Assembly: GCF_006716315.1 (NCBI RefSeq)
Contig: NZ_VFOV01000001.1
Coordinates: 3,240,501 to 3,304,500, forward strand
Reading direction: 5' to 3'
DNA length: 64,000 nt
From: Nocardioides albertanoniae
GTDB taxonomy: Bacteria; Actinomycetota; Actinomycetes; Propionibacteriales; Nocardioidaceae
Shown here: piece after piece, positions 31,322 to 41,678 of the stretch
Layout: the number at the start of each line of letters is the position of its first letter
How positions within the stretch are numbered: position 1 is the first letter of the stretch
Program-made: the position numbers and the translations under genes
The notes under the pieces: model-generated
Told to the model about the DNA's origin: nothing
Database searches by the model: none
What the model saw: only the letters and a program-made list of their open reading frames with translations

Positions 31322-32662
31322 CTAACGCGAGCGAAGCATCTCCGCGACCTGAAAAGCCATCTCCAGCGACTGCACCCGGTTCAACCGCGGGTCGACGACG
31401 GACTCGTAGCGGTGCACGAGGCCGGCCTCGTCGAGCTCCTCGCCGCCGCCGATGATCTCGGTGACGTCGTCGCCGGTGTTCTCGACCAGGATGCCGCCGG
31501 GGATGGTGCCGAGGGCCTGGTGGACGTCGAAGAAGCCCTGCACCTCGTCGAGCACGTCCTCGAAGCGGCGGGTCTTGTAGCCGTTGGAGGTGGAGAAGGT
31601 GTTGCCGTGCATCGGGTCGGAGATCCAGGTGACGTTGACGCCCTCGGCGGTGATCTTCTCGACCAGCCCGGGCAGCCCGTCGCGCACCTTCCCCGCACCG
31701 AAGCGGGTGATGAAGGTGAGCCGGCCCTCCTCGTTGTCGGGGTTGAGCTTCGCGGCGAGCGCGAGCGCGTCGTCGGGGGTCGCGGTGGGGCCGAGCTTGC
31801 AGCCGATCGGGTTGTTGAGGTGGCGGAAGTACTCCACGTGGGCACCGTCGAGCTGGCGGGTGCGCTCACCGATCCAGACGAAGTGGCCCGAGACGTTGTA
31901 GGGCGTCTCGGTGCGGGAGTCGATGCGCGTCATCGCGTGCTCGTACTCCATCAGCAGCGCCTCGTGGGAGGAGTAGAAGTCGACCCGGTGGAACTCCTCC
32001 GGGTCGGCTCCGATGGCCTCCATGAACGCGATCGCACGCTCGATCTCGGCACCCATCGCCTCGTACTTCGCGCCGACGGGCGAGTTGCGCACGAACTCGG
32101 AGTTCCAGGTGTGCACCTGGCGCAGGTCGGCGTAGCCACCGGTCGTGAAGGCGCGCACGAGGTTCAGCGTCGAGGAGGAGGCGTGGTAGACGTCGAGGAG
32201 ACGCTGCGGGTCGGGGATGCGCGACTCCGAGGTGAACTCGAAGCCGTTGACGGCGTCGCCGCGGTAGGCCGGCAGGGTGACACCGTCGCGGGTCTCGGTG
32301 TCGGAGGATCGTGGCTTGGCGTACTGGCCCGCGAGGCGACCGATCTTCACGACCGGCACCGAGGCGGCGTACGTCAGCACGACCGCCATCTGGAGGAGCA
32401 CCCGCAGCTTGTTGCGGGTGTTGTCGGCGGTGGCGTCGGAGAAGACCTCCGCGCAGTCGCCTCCTTGCAGGATGAAGGCCTCTCCCCTGCCCGCGGCGGC
32501 GATGTTCGCCTTCAGCTGGTCGCACTCTCCCGCAAAGACGAGCGGCGGCTGCTTCCTCAGCTTCTCGACGGCCGCGGCCAGCGCTGCCGGGTCGGAATAG
32601 GTCGGCTGCTGAAGGGCTCCGATGGCATGCAGCTGCTCGAGGGAGGGGAAGGCGTCGTTCAC
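31322..32662 (-). CDS. aroG: Class II 3-deoxy-7-phosphoheptulonate (DAHP) synthase
   Basis: First enzyme of the shikimate pathway, joining PEP and erythrose 4-phosphate. 446 aa, the plant-like class II type used by actinobacteria. Signatures: VFAGECDQLKANIAAAGRGE then FILQGGDCAEVF with the metal-ligand Cys; SRIPDPQRLLDVYHAS; YSSHEALLMEYEHAM; VWIGERTRQLDGAHVEYFR; and WISDPMHGNT. GTG 32662 has no Shine-Dalgarno but TAGTCT lies 7 nt upstream (32670-32675), indicating a leaderless mRNA. The M. tuberculosis counterpart Rv2178c is feedback-regulated with chorismate mutase; regulation here is not visible. Confidence 0.96.
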   Translation of the reverse strand: MNDAFPSLEQLHAIGALQQPTYSDPAALAAAVEKLRKQPPLVFAGECDQLKANIAAAGRGEAFILQGGDCAEVFSDATADNTRNKLRVLLQMAVVLTYAASVPVVKIGRLAGQYAKPRSSDTETRDGVTLPAYRGDAVNGFEFTSESRIPDPQRLLDVYHASSSTLNLVRAFTTGGYADLRQVHTWNSEFVRNSPVGAKYEAMGAEIERAIAFMEAIGADPEEFHRVDFYSSHEALLMEYEHAMTRIDSRTETPYNVSGHFVWIGERTRQLDGAHVEYFRHLNNPIGCKLGPTATPDDALALAAKLNPDNEEGRLTFITRFGAGKVRDGLPGLVEKITAEGVNVTWISDPMHGNTFSTSNGYKTRRFEDVLDEVQGFFDVHQALGTIPGGILVENTGDDVTEIIGGGEELDEAGLVHRYESVVDPRLNRVQSLEMAFQVAEMLRSR

Positions 32663-32716
32663 GCGCCTCAGACTACGCGGATCACCCGGTTGTTACGAAG
32701 TCATCTCAGACACGGG

Positions 32717-32758
32717 CAGGGCCGGCGTACGTCCTGTGGAGGACGTACGCCGGCCCTG
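32717..32758 (-). terminator. Strong hairpin after the APC permease gene
   Basis: A perfect 19-bp stem (32717-32735 with 32740-32758) and GTGG loop, 15 bp past the permease stop. It separates the accessory block from aroG transcription. Confidence 0.88.
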
Positions 32759-32772
32759 GCAGGCGCGACCGG

Positions 32773-34197
32773 CTACGCCTTGTCGCCCGGTTCGTCGCCC
32801 ATGTGCTCGATGTCTGCGAAGTGGCCACCCTCGGGCTTGAAGAAGATCCGGGTCAGGCCCCACAGGACGATGCCGATGACGAGGAGGCCGGCGGCGATCC
32901 GGTACTGGATCATGTCGGCCTCCAGGCGCGCCCACGGACCGAGCAGATAGACGCAGCAGACAGCACCGAGCGCGGGCACCCAGGTCGGCGCCCGGAACGA
33001 TCCGGCGGGGTCGCGGCGCAGGATCAGGCAGCAGACGTTGACGATCGCGAACACCGCGAGCAGCAGCAGTCCGGTCGTGCCGGACAGCGCGGTCACGATC
33101 GCGCTCTCCGAGCCCAGGCGGACGTAGGTGATGAGCGCGAGCGCGAGGACCGTGGTGAAGGCGATGGCCACCCACGGCGTACGCCGCGAGGGAAGCACCT
33201 TGCCGAGCACCGGCGGCAGCACACCCTGCCGCGCCATGCCGTAGATCAGTCGGCTCGCCATCAGCATGTTGATCAGCGCGGTGTTGGCGACCGCGAAGAC
33301 GGTGAGGAACGGGAAGACCGAGTCGATCGGCAGGCCGGGGGCACCGAGCTTGACCACGTCGATCAGGATGCCGGCGTCCTCGTTGGTCGGCGAGAGGACC
33401 TTGCCGGGCGGGATCACCGCAACGACGGAGACCGCGACCAGCATGTAGAGGACGACCGCGATCCCGAGGCCGGTGAGCATGATCTTGGGGAAGATCCGCT
33501 CAGGGTCCTTGGTCTCCTCGACCATGTTGACCGAGTCCTCGAAGCCGACCATCGAGAAGAACGCGATCGCCGTGGCGACGGTGACCGCCATGAACATGCC
33601 CTTGTCATCGGCACTCTCGAAGACCGTCACCTGACTGAAGTCCGCGTCGCCGCGGCCGATCACGGCGAACCCGATGGCGATGACGATCGCCAGCGCGGTG
33701 AGCTCGACCAGGGTCAGCACGACGTTGAACTTCACGCTCTCGCCGACGCCGCGCAGGTTGATCGCCGCGAGCAGGCACATGAAGAGCAGCGCGACGACCA
33801 AGGTCGCCCCGTCGCTCTTGACGTCGAATCCGAGCAACAGGTTGGACGCGAGGATGCCCGACGAGGTCGAGGCGCTGGTGATGCCCGAGCAGACCACGGT
33901 GAACGCCACGAGGAACGTGACGAAGTGCACACCGAAGGCCTTGTGCGTGTAGAGCGCCGCACCAGCCGCCTGGGGGTACTTCGTGACGAGCTCGAGGTAG
34001 GAGTAGGCCGTCAAGGTGGCGACCGCGAAGGCGACGAGGAACGGCAGCCAGGCGATTCCCCCCACCTGACCTGCGATGCGGCCGGTGACGGCGTAGACAC
34101 CCGCGCCGAGAATGTCGCCGACGATGAATAGGAGGAGGAGCTTGGGACCCATGACTCGTTTGAGGTCGGGTGTCTCCTCTTGCGCCAGGTTGCTCAT
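32773..34197 (-). CDS. APC-superfamily amino acid permease
   Basis: A 474-aa transporter with about 12 transmembrane helices. Helix 1 has the unwound glycine motif LLLLFIVGDILGAGVYAVTG, and FSMVGFEDSVNMVEETKDPE (helix 6 and after) with FPKIMLTGLG is typical of cationic or general amino acid permeases in this superfamily. The substrate is not predictable. ATG 34197 has AGGAG 6 nt upstream, better than a longer reading from 34245. It is divergent from the DUF1028 gene over 144 bp and marks one edge of the accessory block between aroG and the acyltransferase. Confidence 0.9.
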   Translation of the reverse strand: MSNLAQEETPDLKRVMGPKLLLLFIVGDILGAGVYAVTGRIAGQVGGIAWLPFLVAFAVATLTAYSYLELVTKYPQAAGAALYTHKAFGVHFVTFLVAFTVVCSGITSASTSSGILASNLLLGFDVKSDGATLVVALLFMCLLAAINLRGVGESVKFNVVLTLVELTALAIVIAIGFAVIGRGDADFSQVTVFESADDKGMFMAVTVATAIAFFSMVGFEDSVNMVEETKDPERIFPKIMLTGLGIAVVLYMLVAVSVVAVIPPGKVLSPTNEDAGILIDVVKLGAPGLPIDSVFPFLTVFAVANTALINMLMASRLIYGMARQGVLPPVLGKVLPSRRTPWVAIAFTTVLALALITYVRLGSESAIVTALSGTTGLLLLAVFAIVNVCCLILRRDPAGSFRAPTWVPALGAVCCVYLLGPWARLEADMIQYRIAAGLLVIGIVLWGLTRIFFKPEGGHFADIEHMGDEPGDKA

Positions 34198-34341
34198 GTT
34201 TTCTCCTGGTAAAGATTTCGAGACATCTGCTCGAAAAGAGATCAACTGATCCGACTATCAAAGCCCACCGGCGCCGTTAGGTGTACGACAATTCGTCAAC
34301 ACGCCGTAATCGGTCGAAATATCGCGGTTAGGGTCGCTGGC

Positions 34342-35184
34342 ATGACGTTCTCCATCGTTGCAAAGTCCCTCGATCCGGTCACCGGAGAACCCACCTGGGG
34401 CGTGGCCGTGGCCTCGAAGTTCCTGGCCGTCGGATCGGCCGTCCCGGCGGCCGTGGCAGGGGTCGGCGCCATCGCCACCCAGGCCGAGGCGAACGTGGCC
34501 TACAAGGGCCTCGCCCTGGCCCACCTGGACGAGGGCGCGACCGCCGCGGTCGCGATCGAGCGCCTCCTGGAGGAGGACGAGGGCCGCGACCACCGCCAGG
34601 TCGGCGTCGTCGACGTCGACGGCAACGCGGCCTCCCACACCGGCTCGGCCTGCCTCGACTGGGCGGGTTCGCGCACCGGGTCCACCGACGACGGCGGCTA
34701 CGCCATCCAGGGCAACATCCTCACCGGGCCCGAGGTGGTCGAGGAGATGGAGGCCGCTTGGTTGGCCTCCTCCCCCGACGCCCCGTTGCAGCGTCGGCTC
34801 CTCGCCGCGCTAGCGGCCGGCGACAGGGCCGGCGGCGACAGCCGTGGCCGCCAGAGCGCGGCCATCCTGGTGGTGCGCGACGAGGCCGGCTACGGCGGCA
34901 ACGACGACATCGCCGCCGACCTGCGTATCGACGACCACGCCGACCCGGTCGCCGAGCTGACCCGGCTGCTCGACCTCAACGACTTCTACCTGACCGCGCC
35001 CTCCGAGGCCGAGAAGGTGCAGGTCGGCCCGGAGATCGAGGCCGAGCTCGCGACGTTCGCGGCCGCGGAGGGCGCCAAGGACTTCTACACCTGGGCGGCC
35101 ACGCAGAACTACGAGATGCGGGTCGCCGACGACGTGTCCTGGGTCGACCAGCGCGTCCTCGACATCGTGCGAGGCTCCAAGTGA
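34342..35184 (+). CDS. DUF1028 (Ntn-hydrolase-like) protein
   Basis: A 280-aa protein of the DUF1028 family, which has an Ntn-hydrolase fold of unproven activity. The N terminus MTFSIVAKSLDPVTGEPTWG and VAVASKFLAVGSAVPAA are the family signature, with IATQAEANVAYKGLALAHL following. A C-terminal extension of about 75 aa (LTRLLDLNDFYL...) matches the small domain often attached to DUF1028. ATG 34342 lies 7 nt after TAGGGT, so it may be leaderless. Its TGA overlaps the glpK GTG (GTGA), an unusual coupling to glycerol metabolism. Confidence 0.9.
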   Translation: MTFSIVAKSLDPVTGEPTWGVAVASKFLAVGSAVPAAVAGVGAIATQAEANVAYKGLALAHLDEGATAAVAIERLLEEDEGRDHRQVGVVDVDGNAASHTGSACLDWAGSRTGSTDDGGYAIQGNILTGPEVVEEMEAAWLASSPDAPLQRRLLAALAAGDRAGGDSRGRQSAAILVVRDEAGYGGNDDIAADLRIDDHADPVAELTRLLDLNDFYLTAPSEAEKVQVGPEIEAELATFAAAEGAKDFYTWAATQNYEMRVADDVSWVDQRVLDIVRGSK

Positions 35185-36650
35185 GCGCGATCCTCGCCAT
35201 CGATGCCGGCACGACCGGCGTGACCGCGCTGGTCGTCACCGAGAAGGGCGAGATCGCCGCCCGCGGCTATGAGGAGTTCGACCAGCACTTCCCTCAGGCG
35301 GGCTGGGTCGAGCACGTGCCCGAGGGCATCTGGCAGGCCACCTTGGAGGCATGCCGCACCGCCCTGGCGGGCTACGGCAACGACGACCTCGTCAGCATCG
35401 GCATCACCAACCAGCGGGAGACGGTCGTGCTGTGGGACCGGGAGACGCTGGGATCGCCCCGGCGCGCGATCGTGTGGCAGGACAGGCGTACGACCTCGAT
35501 CTGCTCCTCGATGGCCTCCCACGACGCCCGGGTGCGAGAGCTCACCGGGCTTCGCCTCGACCCCTACTTCACCGCGACCAAGCTGGCCTGGATCCGCGAC
35601 AACGAGCCGCACACGTGGGCGCACGTCGAGGCGGGCCGCTATGCGATCGGCACCGTCGACTCCTACCTGATCGCCCGGATGACGCGCGGGCTGCACCACA
35701 TCACCGACGTCTCCAACGCCTCGCGCACCCTGCTCTTCGACATCGGCACCAACGACTGGTCCGACGAGCTGTGCTCGCTCTTCGAGGTGCCGCGCGACGC
35801 GCTGGCCGACATCGGCCCCAACTGGGGTGACGGCGTCGTCACCGATCCGCGCTCGTTCCTCAATCTGTCCCTGCCCATCACCGGTGTCGCGGGCGACCAG
35901 CAGGCGGCCCTGTTCGGGCAGGCGGCGTTCGAGATCGGCGACTCCAAGTGCACCTACGGCACCGGCTCGTTCGTGCTGACCAACACCGGCTCGCAGCCGC
36001 AGCGCTCGGAGTCCGGGCTGCTCACCTCGCCGGGCTGGATGTCGCCCGACGGCGAGACGACCTACGTCCTGGAGGGCTCGATCTTCGTCACCGGCGCCGC
36101 GGTGCAGTGGCTGCGCGACGGCCTCCAGATCGTCGGCTCCGCCGCCGAGACGGAGGCGCTGGCTCGCACCGTCGATTCCTCGGCCGGGGTCGTGTTCGTG
36201 CCCGCGCTGACCGGTCTCGGCGCTCCCCACTGGGACCCTGACGCGCGCGGCACGATCATCGGCATCACCCGTGGCACCAAGCGCGCCCACATCGTGCGCG
36301 CGACCCTCGAGGCGATCACCTTCGAGGTGCGCGACGTGATGGCCACCATGCCCACGCCGATCGTCTCGCTCAACGTCGACGGTGGCGCCTCGGCCAACGA
36401 CCTGCTCTGCCAGCTGCAGGCCGACCAGCTCGGCGTCGACGTCTCCCGCCCCCGCTACGTCGAGACCACCGGCCTGGGGGCGGCGTTCCTCGCCGGTCTC
36501 GGCTCCGGCGTGTGGGACTCGTTCGACCAGATCCGCGAGACCTGGGCGCTGGATCGCACCTTCTCACCCGATGCGTCGCGCCGTGAGGCGGCCGACGAGG
36601 CGTACGCCTCCTGGACCGAGGCCGTCGGCCGCTCGAAGGGGTGGGCCTGA
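35181..36650 (+). CDS. glpK: Glycerol kinase
   Basis: Phosphorylates glycerol to glycerol 3-phosphate. 489 aa, FGGY fold. N-terminal phosphate loop ILAIDAGTTGVTALV; glycerol-site residues in TNQRETVVLWDRETL and the WQDRRT block; second ATP domain with TYGTGSFVLTNTG and VPALTGLGAPHWDP (a FGGY signature) and VDGGASANDLLCQLQAD. The GTG start overlaps the DUF1028 stop by 4 nt. No glpF or glpD is beside it; the divergent APC permease may share the promoter region. A clear terminator follows at 36688. Confidence 0.95.
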   Translation: MSAILAIDAGTTGVTALVVTEKGEIAARGYEEFDQHFPQAGWVEHVPEGIWQATLEACRTALAGYGNDDLVSIGITNQRETVVLWDRETLGSPRRAIVWQDRRTTSICSSMASHDARVRELTGLRLDPYFTATKLAWIRDNEPHTWAHVEAGRYAIGTVDSYLIARMTRGLHHITDVSNASRTLLFDIGTNDWSDELCSLFEVPRDALADIGPNWGDGVVTDPRSFLNLSLPITGVAGDQQAALFGQAAFEIGDSKCTYGTGSFVLTNTGSQPQRSESGLLTSPGWMSPDGETTYVLEGSIFVTGAAVQWLRDGLQIVGSAAETEALARTVDSSAGVVFVPALTGLGAPHWDPDARGTIIGITRGTKRAHIVRATLEAITFEVRDVMATMPTPIVSLNVDGGASANDLLCQLQADQLGVDVSRPRYVETTGLGAAFLAGLGSGVWDSFDQIRETWALDRTFSPDASRREAADEAYASWTEAVGRSKGWA

Positions 36651-36687
36651 GCGCGCCGCACGCTCACGCGCTGGGACCACAGGGCAA

Positions 36688-36717
36688 GGCCCCGGCTGCG
36701 ATTCCATAGCCGGGGCC
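36688..36717. terminator. Bidirectional terminator between glpK and xylanase
   Basis: GGCCCCGGCT (36688-36697) and AGCCGGGGCC (36708-36717) form a perfect 10-bp stem with a 10-nt loop between two convergent genes. Confidence 0.8.
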
Positions 36718-36731
36718 GAGCTCTGTGCGGA

Positions 36732-37900
<1,169 letters not shown>

Positions 37901-37993
37901 TAGATCTGAGCAAACTGACGTGATGCACCTCACATTTGGCCGCGTCCCACACACCGCGGTCATCGGCCCCGGCCGACGTGGCAGGCTCGCTCC

Positions 37994-38527
37994 GTGCCAT
38001 TCACCCACCGCATCGCGACACCAGCAGACATCCCGGCCCTGACCGCGATCATGAACACCTCGATCGGCCGGCTCCAGCAGGGATTCCTGAGCGAGGCCCA
38101 GATCGCCTCGAGCCGCACGGTGATGGGCATCGACACCCAGCTGATCGAGGACGGCACCTACTTCGTCATCGAGGACGGCACCGAGATCGCCGGCTGCGGC
38201 GGCTGGAGCCGTCGAGCGACCTTGTACGGCGGAGACCACACCCCCGGCCGCGAACCGGCCGAGCTGGACCCGGCCCATGACCCGGCGCGTGTCCGGGCGA
38301 TGTACACGAACCCCGACTTCACCCGCCGCGGCGTAGGGCGCCTGATCCTCGACCTGTGCGTGCGCGCTGCGGCCGAGGAGGGTTTCACGAGCCTGGAGCT
38401 GATGGGCACGCTCTCGGGCGAGCCGCTCTACCGGGCCTACGGATTCGAGCCGGTGGAGCGGATCACCGACGACCGGGGCGGAGCGCCCGTGCCGCTGATC
38501 CGGATGCGGAAGAGCATCGGGAGCTGA
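37994..38527 (+). CDS. GNAT-family N-acetyltransferase
   Basis: A 177-aa acetyltransferase. HRIATPADIPALTAIMNTSI is the N-terminal GNAT strand-helix, IEDGTEIAGCGGWSRR the central sheet, and MYTNPDFTRRGVGRLILDLC the acetyl-CoA loop (RRGVG), followed by EPLYRAYGFEPVER. Substrate unknown. GTG 37994 has CAGGCT 6 nt upstream and no Shine-Dalgarno, a weaker case of the leaderless pattern seen elsewhere. It lies between the xylanase promoter and the convergent nitroreductase gene, 4 bp apart. Confidence 0.88.
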   Translation: MPFTHRIATPADIPALTAIMNTSIGRLQQGFLSEAQIASSRTVMGIDTQLIEDGTYFVIEDGTEIAGCGGWSRRATLYGGDHTPGREPAELDPAHDPARVRAMYTNPDFTRRGVGRLILDLCVRAAAEEGFTSLELMGTLSGEPLYRAYGFEPVERITDDRGGAPVPLIRMRKSIGS

Positions 38528-38531
38528 TCGG

Positions 38532-39356
38532 TCAGCGGCTCGGGAACCCGAGCCGCTGCAGCTGCGAGCGCAGCCGGTGCCGGCCGGCCATGCTGGCAGG
38601 ACCGACGAGCCGGGCGAGGACGCGTTCGGACCACCCGCCGCCGAGGCCGTGGGCAGCGTTGTAGGCATTGAGCCGCTGGTCGTAGGCAGCGATCTCCTCG
38701 GCGCTCGGCGCCGCATAGGTCTCGTGATGAAGCACCACCGAAGGTGGGAGCCGCGGCTTCACCCCCGCCCGCTCGTCGGGGTCGGGCACTCCGACGGCGA
38801 GGCCGAAGACCACGAAGGCGCCGTCCGGCAGGGCGAGCTCGGCGGCGATCTCCTCGGGGTGGTTGCGGGCACCGCCCACGCATACCGTGCCGAGGCCGAG
38901 CGACTCGGCCGCGACGATGGCGTTCTGGGCGGCGAGCGAGGCGTCGATGACCCCGAGGAAGAGCGACTCCAGATAATCGGTCGCCGCCACCCGCACCCCG
39001 CCGCCGGCCGCAGCGGCCAACCCTCGCGCACGACTCAGGTCGGCGACCCAGAGCAGGAAGAGGGGCGCCTCCTCGATGAACGCCTGGTCGCCGGCCAGCC
39101 GCGCCAACCGTTCCTTGCGGCCCGGCTCACGCACGGCGACGACGCTCCACGTCTGCAGGTTCGACGAGGTCGGCGCCGAGGACGCGGCCGCCACGATCGC
39201 GGTGAGCTGGTCGTCGCTGACCGGGTCAGCCAGGAAGGAGCGCACCGACCGGTGCCTGAGCTGGTGCTCGACGACCGGGCTGGTCGCCGCCAGCGAGACG
39301 ATCGCCGGGTCTCGGTAGCGGTCGGCGATGGCGGAGTCGGTCGCTGTCTCGGTCAC
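38532..39356 (-). CDS. NfsA-like nitroreductase (FMN-dependent)
   Basis: A flavin oxidoreductase of about 274 aa, nitroreductase superfamily, NfsA/FRP type. HRSVRSFLADPVSDDQL begins the domain with the conserved HRSVR FMN-phosphate motif; AAASSAPTSSNLQTWSVVAV, GVIDASLAAQNAIVAAESLG and GLGTVCVGGARNHPEEIAAE are typical. GTG 39356 is chosen since TATTCT lies exactly 7 nt upstream (39364-39369); an ATG two codons earlier (39362) is the alternative. Physiological substrate unknown. Converges tightly on the GNAT gene. Confidence 0.88.
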   Translation of the reverse strand: MTETATDSAIADRYRDPAIVSLAATSPVVEHQLRHRSVRSFLADPVSDDQLTAIVAAASSAPTSSNLQTWSVVAVREPGRKERLARLAGDQAFIEEAPLFLLWVADLSRARGLAAAAGGGVRVAATDYLESLFLGVIDASLAAQNAIVAAESLGLGTVCVGGARNHPEEIAAELALPDGAFVVFGLAVGVPDPDERAGVKPRLPPSVVLHHETYAAPSAEEIAAYDQRLNAYNAAHGLGGGWSERVLARLVGPASMAGRHRLRSQLQRLGFPSR

Positions 39357-39420
39357 GTGCATCAGAATAGTAGATCGAATTACTCCACAATCATCCGGTC
39401 CGCGGCTCCGGCCCTCGGTC

Positions 39421-40320
39421 CTACCCGCCGAGCCGCTCGACCTCGGCAGCCGCATCGTCGCGGGCGGTGCGGCTCTCGACCACCGCGGACTCCGCCGCCT
39501 CGCGAGCCTCCTCCGCCTCGGTGAGATCGTCGTCGACCTCGAGCGCGTTCGCCTCCAGGTCGGCCAGTCGGCGGCGTACGTCGTCGATCTCCGACCTCAC
39601 CTGGAGCAGCCGTGCCTCGACCTGCTTCGCGGCCGCCGCGGCCTCGTCGCGGCTCGCCTCGGCGGTGGACAGCGCCGAGGCGGCCTCGGAGAGCGCCTCG
39701 CGCGCCTCGTCGAGCGCGGTCGTGTCGGGAAGATCGGGCACGGCGTGCAGCGGTTCGGGCAGCGGCGGGACGACCTCGGGCACCTCGAAGCCCAGCGCCT
39801 CCGGCACGGCGACCGCGGCGGCCGCGTCGACCGCGTCGACCCCGGTGGCCGAGAGCGCCGAGACCAGCAGGCCGCTGCGTACGGCCCGGGCCGCGTCGGC
39901 GTCGATCATGGCCGCGGTGAAGGTGCCCTCGACCTGGGTCGCCACCGCCTCGGTGACGCGCAGCCCGTGCTCGCGAGCCAGCCCCCGCGCCCGGGTGGTG
40001 ACGGCCGCGGTGAGCTGACGGCGCTGCTTGGTGAGCTCGCGCAGCTGGCCGGCGTCCATGCCCGTCTGTGCCTCGCGCAGCAGCGCGCCGACGGAGATCA
40101 CCTGCTCGACCTGCTCGGTCTCGTAGCGCACCAGGAGGTTCACCACCCAGGCCGCTGTCGACGGCTTCTTCAGCGTCTTCACGGCCGGCCCGAGCGGGGT
40201 GCCCTTCAGCTCCTTCGCTCGCGCGTCGCGCCGCGGGGTGAAGTCGGCCAGCGGCAGGCCGTAGAGCTCGGCCGCATCAGCAAGCAGGTCCTCAGCCACC
40301 GTTGCATCGTAGGACCACAC
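39421..40320 (-). CDS. Actinobacterial coiled-coil protein of unknown function
   Basis: A 299-aa soluble protein. The N-terminal third (YGLPLADFTPRRDARAKELK, then LKKPSTAAWVVNLLVRYETE) is distinctive and seems conserved in actinobacterial proteins I cannot name. The middle is Ala-rich and helical, and residues 200-295 are a long Glu/Ala coiled coil. No enzymatic motif or membrane segment. GTG 40320 lies 3 bp after the NAT stop, so the two are co-transcribed; a GTG at 40299 is an alternative start. Confidence 0.75.
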   Translation of the reverse strand: MWSYDATVAEDLLADAAELYGLPLADFTPRRDARAKELKGTPLGPAVKTLKKPSTAAWVVNLLVRYETEQVEQVISVGALLREAQTGMDAGQLRELTKQRRQLTAAVTTRARGLAREHGLRVTEAVATQVEGTFTAAMIDADAARAVRSGLLVSALSATGVDAVDAAAAVAVPEALGFEVPEVVPPLPEPLHAVPDLPDTTALDEAREALSEAASALSTAEASRDEAAAAAKQVEARLLQVRSEIDDVRRRLADLEANALEVDDDLTEAEEAREAAESAVVESRTARDDAAAEVERLGG

Positions 40321-40323
40321 ACC

Positions 40324-41181
40324 TCAGCGCGTCAGCAACCAGTCGTCGTAGGCGGCCGACTGCCGCCGGTGGAGCTCACGCAGGGCGCCTTCCTCGACCC
40401 CGGCCGAGCCAATGCCCAGGCCCGCCAGCACCGAGCGCCACTCGTCGAAGTCGCGCAGCTCGCGCACCGAGGCTCCTGCGCCTGTGCGGGTGTGCCGGAT
40501 CGAGCGGACGGTGTCGGCACCGCTCGCGTCACGCCGTTGCACGACCAGCGTGCGGGTGAAGTCACCCTCCGGCGGCGTGGCCAGGCGCAGATGTGAGCGC
40601 TCGACCTCTTTCTGCGTCACCTCGCCGCGCACGAGGCTCCCGAGGAACGACCCGTGCGGGTCGTGGTGGAACGTCCACCCCGACTCCCCCACCCGCCGCA
40701 GCCGATAGACGAAGCCGGACTGTCGAAAGTGCCCTTCGACCAGCGGCAACGGATCCCAGAAGCCGTCGCCGTAGCCGACGTCGGCGACCCAGCGGCCCTC
40801 CGGGTTCGAAGCAGTCGGCAGGTCGCGCACCTCGATCGCCAGATGGTCCAAGGTGCCCGAGGCACCGGTCGCCTCGAGCATCTGCCCGGCGCGCCGGACC
40901 ACCTCGAAACCCAGCTGCTCCAGCACCAGCGAGAAGAGCCCGTTGTTGTGGAAGCAGTAGCCGGCCTCACCGCCCGCGGCGACCCGCGCGAGCGTCTCGG
41001 CCGGGTCCACGGGGTGCGGACTCGGCGCAGCGCCGATGGTGGCGAGCATGATCGAGAGGTTGTCGTAGGCGATCGCGCTCAGATGGCGATGGTGAAGATC
41101 GACGAGCGTCTCGTACGTCGCCTCCGGCCGCGCCTCGAGACCGATCCGTCGCAGATAGCCGTCGAGCGCCGCCGCCGTCAC
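40324..41181 (-). CDS. nat: Arylamine N-acetyltransferase
   Basis: A 285-aa acetyl-CoA:arylamine N-acetyltransferase. The Cys-His-Asp triad is visible: Cys in GGEAGYCFHNNGLF (usual form RGGYCFE), His in GTLDHLAIEV, Asp in WVADVGYGDG. YLRRIGLEARPEATYETLVD is the normal N terminus and length fits the family. The GTG shares its G with the TAG of the flavin reductase gene (TAGTG), and the coiled-coil gene follows by 3 bp, giving a minus-strand operon acyltransferase-flavin reductase-NAT-coiled coil. Confidence 0.93.
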   Translation of the reverse strand: MTAAALDGYLRRIGLEARPEATYETLVDLHHRHLSAIAYDNLSIMLATIGAAPSPHPVDPAETLARVAAGGEAGYCFHNNGLFSLVLEQLGFEVVRRAGQMLEATGASGTLDHLAIEVRDLPTASNPEGRWVADVGYGDGFWDPLPLVEGHFRQSGFVYRLRRVGESGWTFHHDPHGSFLGSLVRGEVTQKEVERSHLRLATPPEGDFTRTLVVQRRDASGADTVRSIRHTRTGAGASVRELRDFDEWRSVLAGLGIGSAGVEEGALRELHRRQSAAYDDWLLTR

Positions 41182-41678
41182 TACCTGGCCAGCCTGCCGT
41201 GCCGGTGGACGAGCGGATCCTCGTCGTCGCCGACCTCGAGCGTCTCGATCTCACAGGTCGCCAGGACCGACCAGCCGACATCGGACAGGGAGACCAGGCG
41301 TACCCCTGCCCAGGTCGGCGCGTCGGTGAGCCGGGGACCGAACTCGGTCTCGTCCCAGGTGCCGGTCGTGAAGGCGCCCCCGGGCGCGGGCGCGGTGCCG
41401 CCGAAGACCTCGGCCAGGTCGCGGTGGCGCCAGTGGAGCAGCGAGACCACCGCGGCGCCGGTCTCCTCGAGCTCGTCGCGCAGATCCGAGTCGGGGTCGA
41501 GCAGCCCGAGCACGGCGGCCGGCTCGCCGTTGGCCACCATCAGCGAGGAGACCGTGAGGCCGGCCCGGGAGCCGGCAGACCCGGAGGTCCACAGCGAGAC
41601 CCTCCCACCCAGACGCCCACGCAGCCGACGTGCCGGATCGTCCGGCGTCGGGAACGGGTGGGAGGAGTGGATCGTCAG
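41181..41678 (-). CDS. Flavin reductase-like FMN-binding protein, probable CTG start
   Basis: About 165 aa with a split-barrel flavin reductase fold: GGRVSLWTSGSAGSRAGLTV then SSLMVANGEPAAVLGLLDPD is the FMN-binding strand pair, and LTDAPTWAGVRLVSLSDVGW completes the domain. The conserved N terminus TIHSSHPFPTPDDPARRLRG begins right after a CTG codon that overlaps the TGA of the acyltransferase gene (CTGA), mirroring ATGA and GTGA overlaps elsewhere in this window. No standard start lies in frame nearby, so CTG initiation is proposed. Confidence 0.82.
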   Translation of the reverse strand: MTIHSSHPFPTPDDPARRLRGRLGGRVSLWTSGSAGSRAGLTVSSLMVANGEPAAVLGLLDPDSDLRDELEETGAAVVSLLHWRHRDLAEVFGGTAPAPGGAFTTGTWDETEFGPRLTDAPTWAGVRLVSLSDVGWSVLATCEIETLEVGDDEDPLVHRHGRLAR

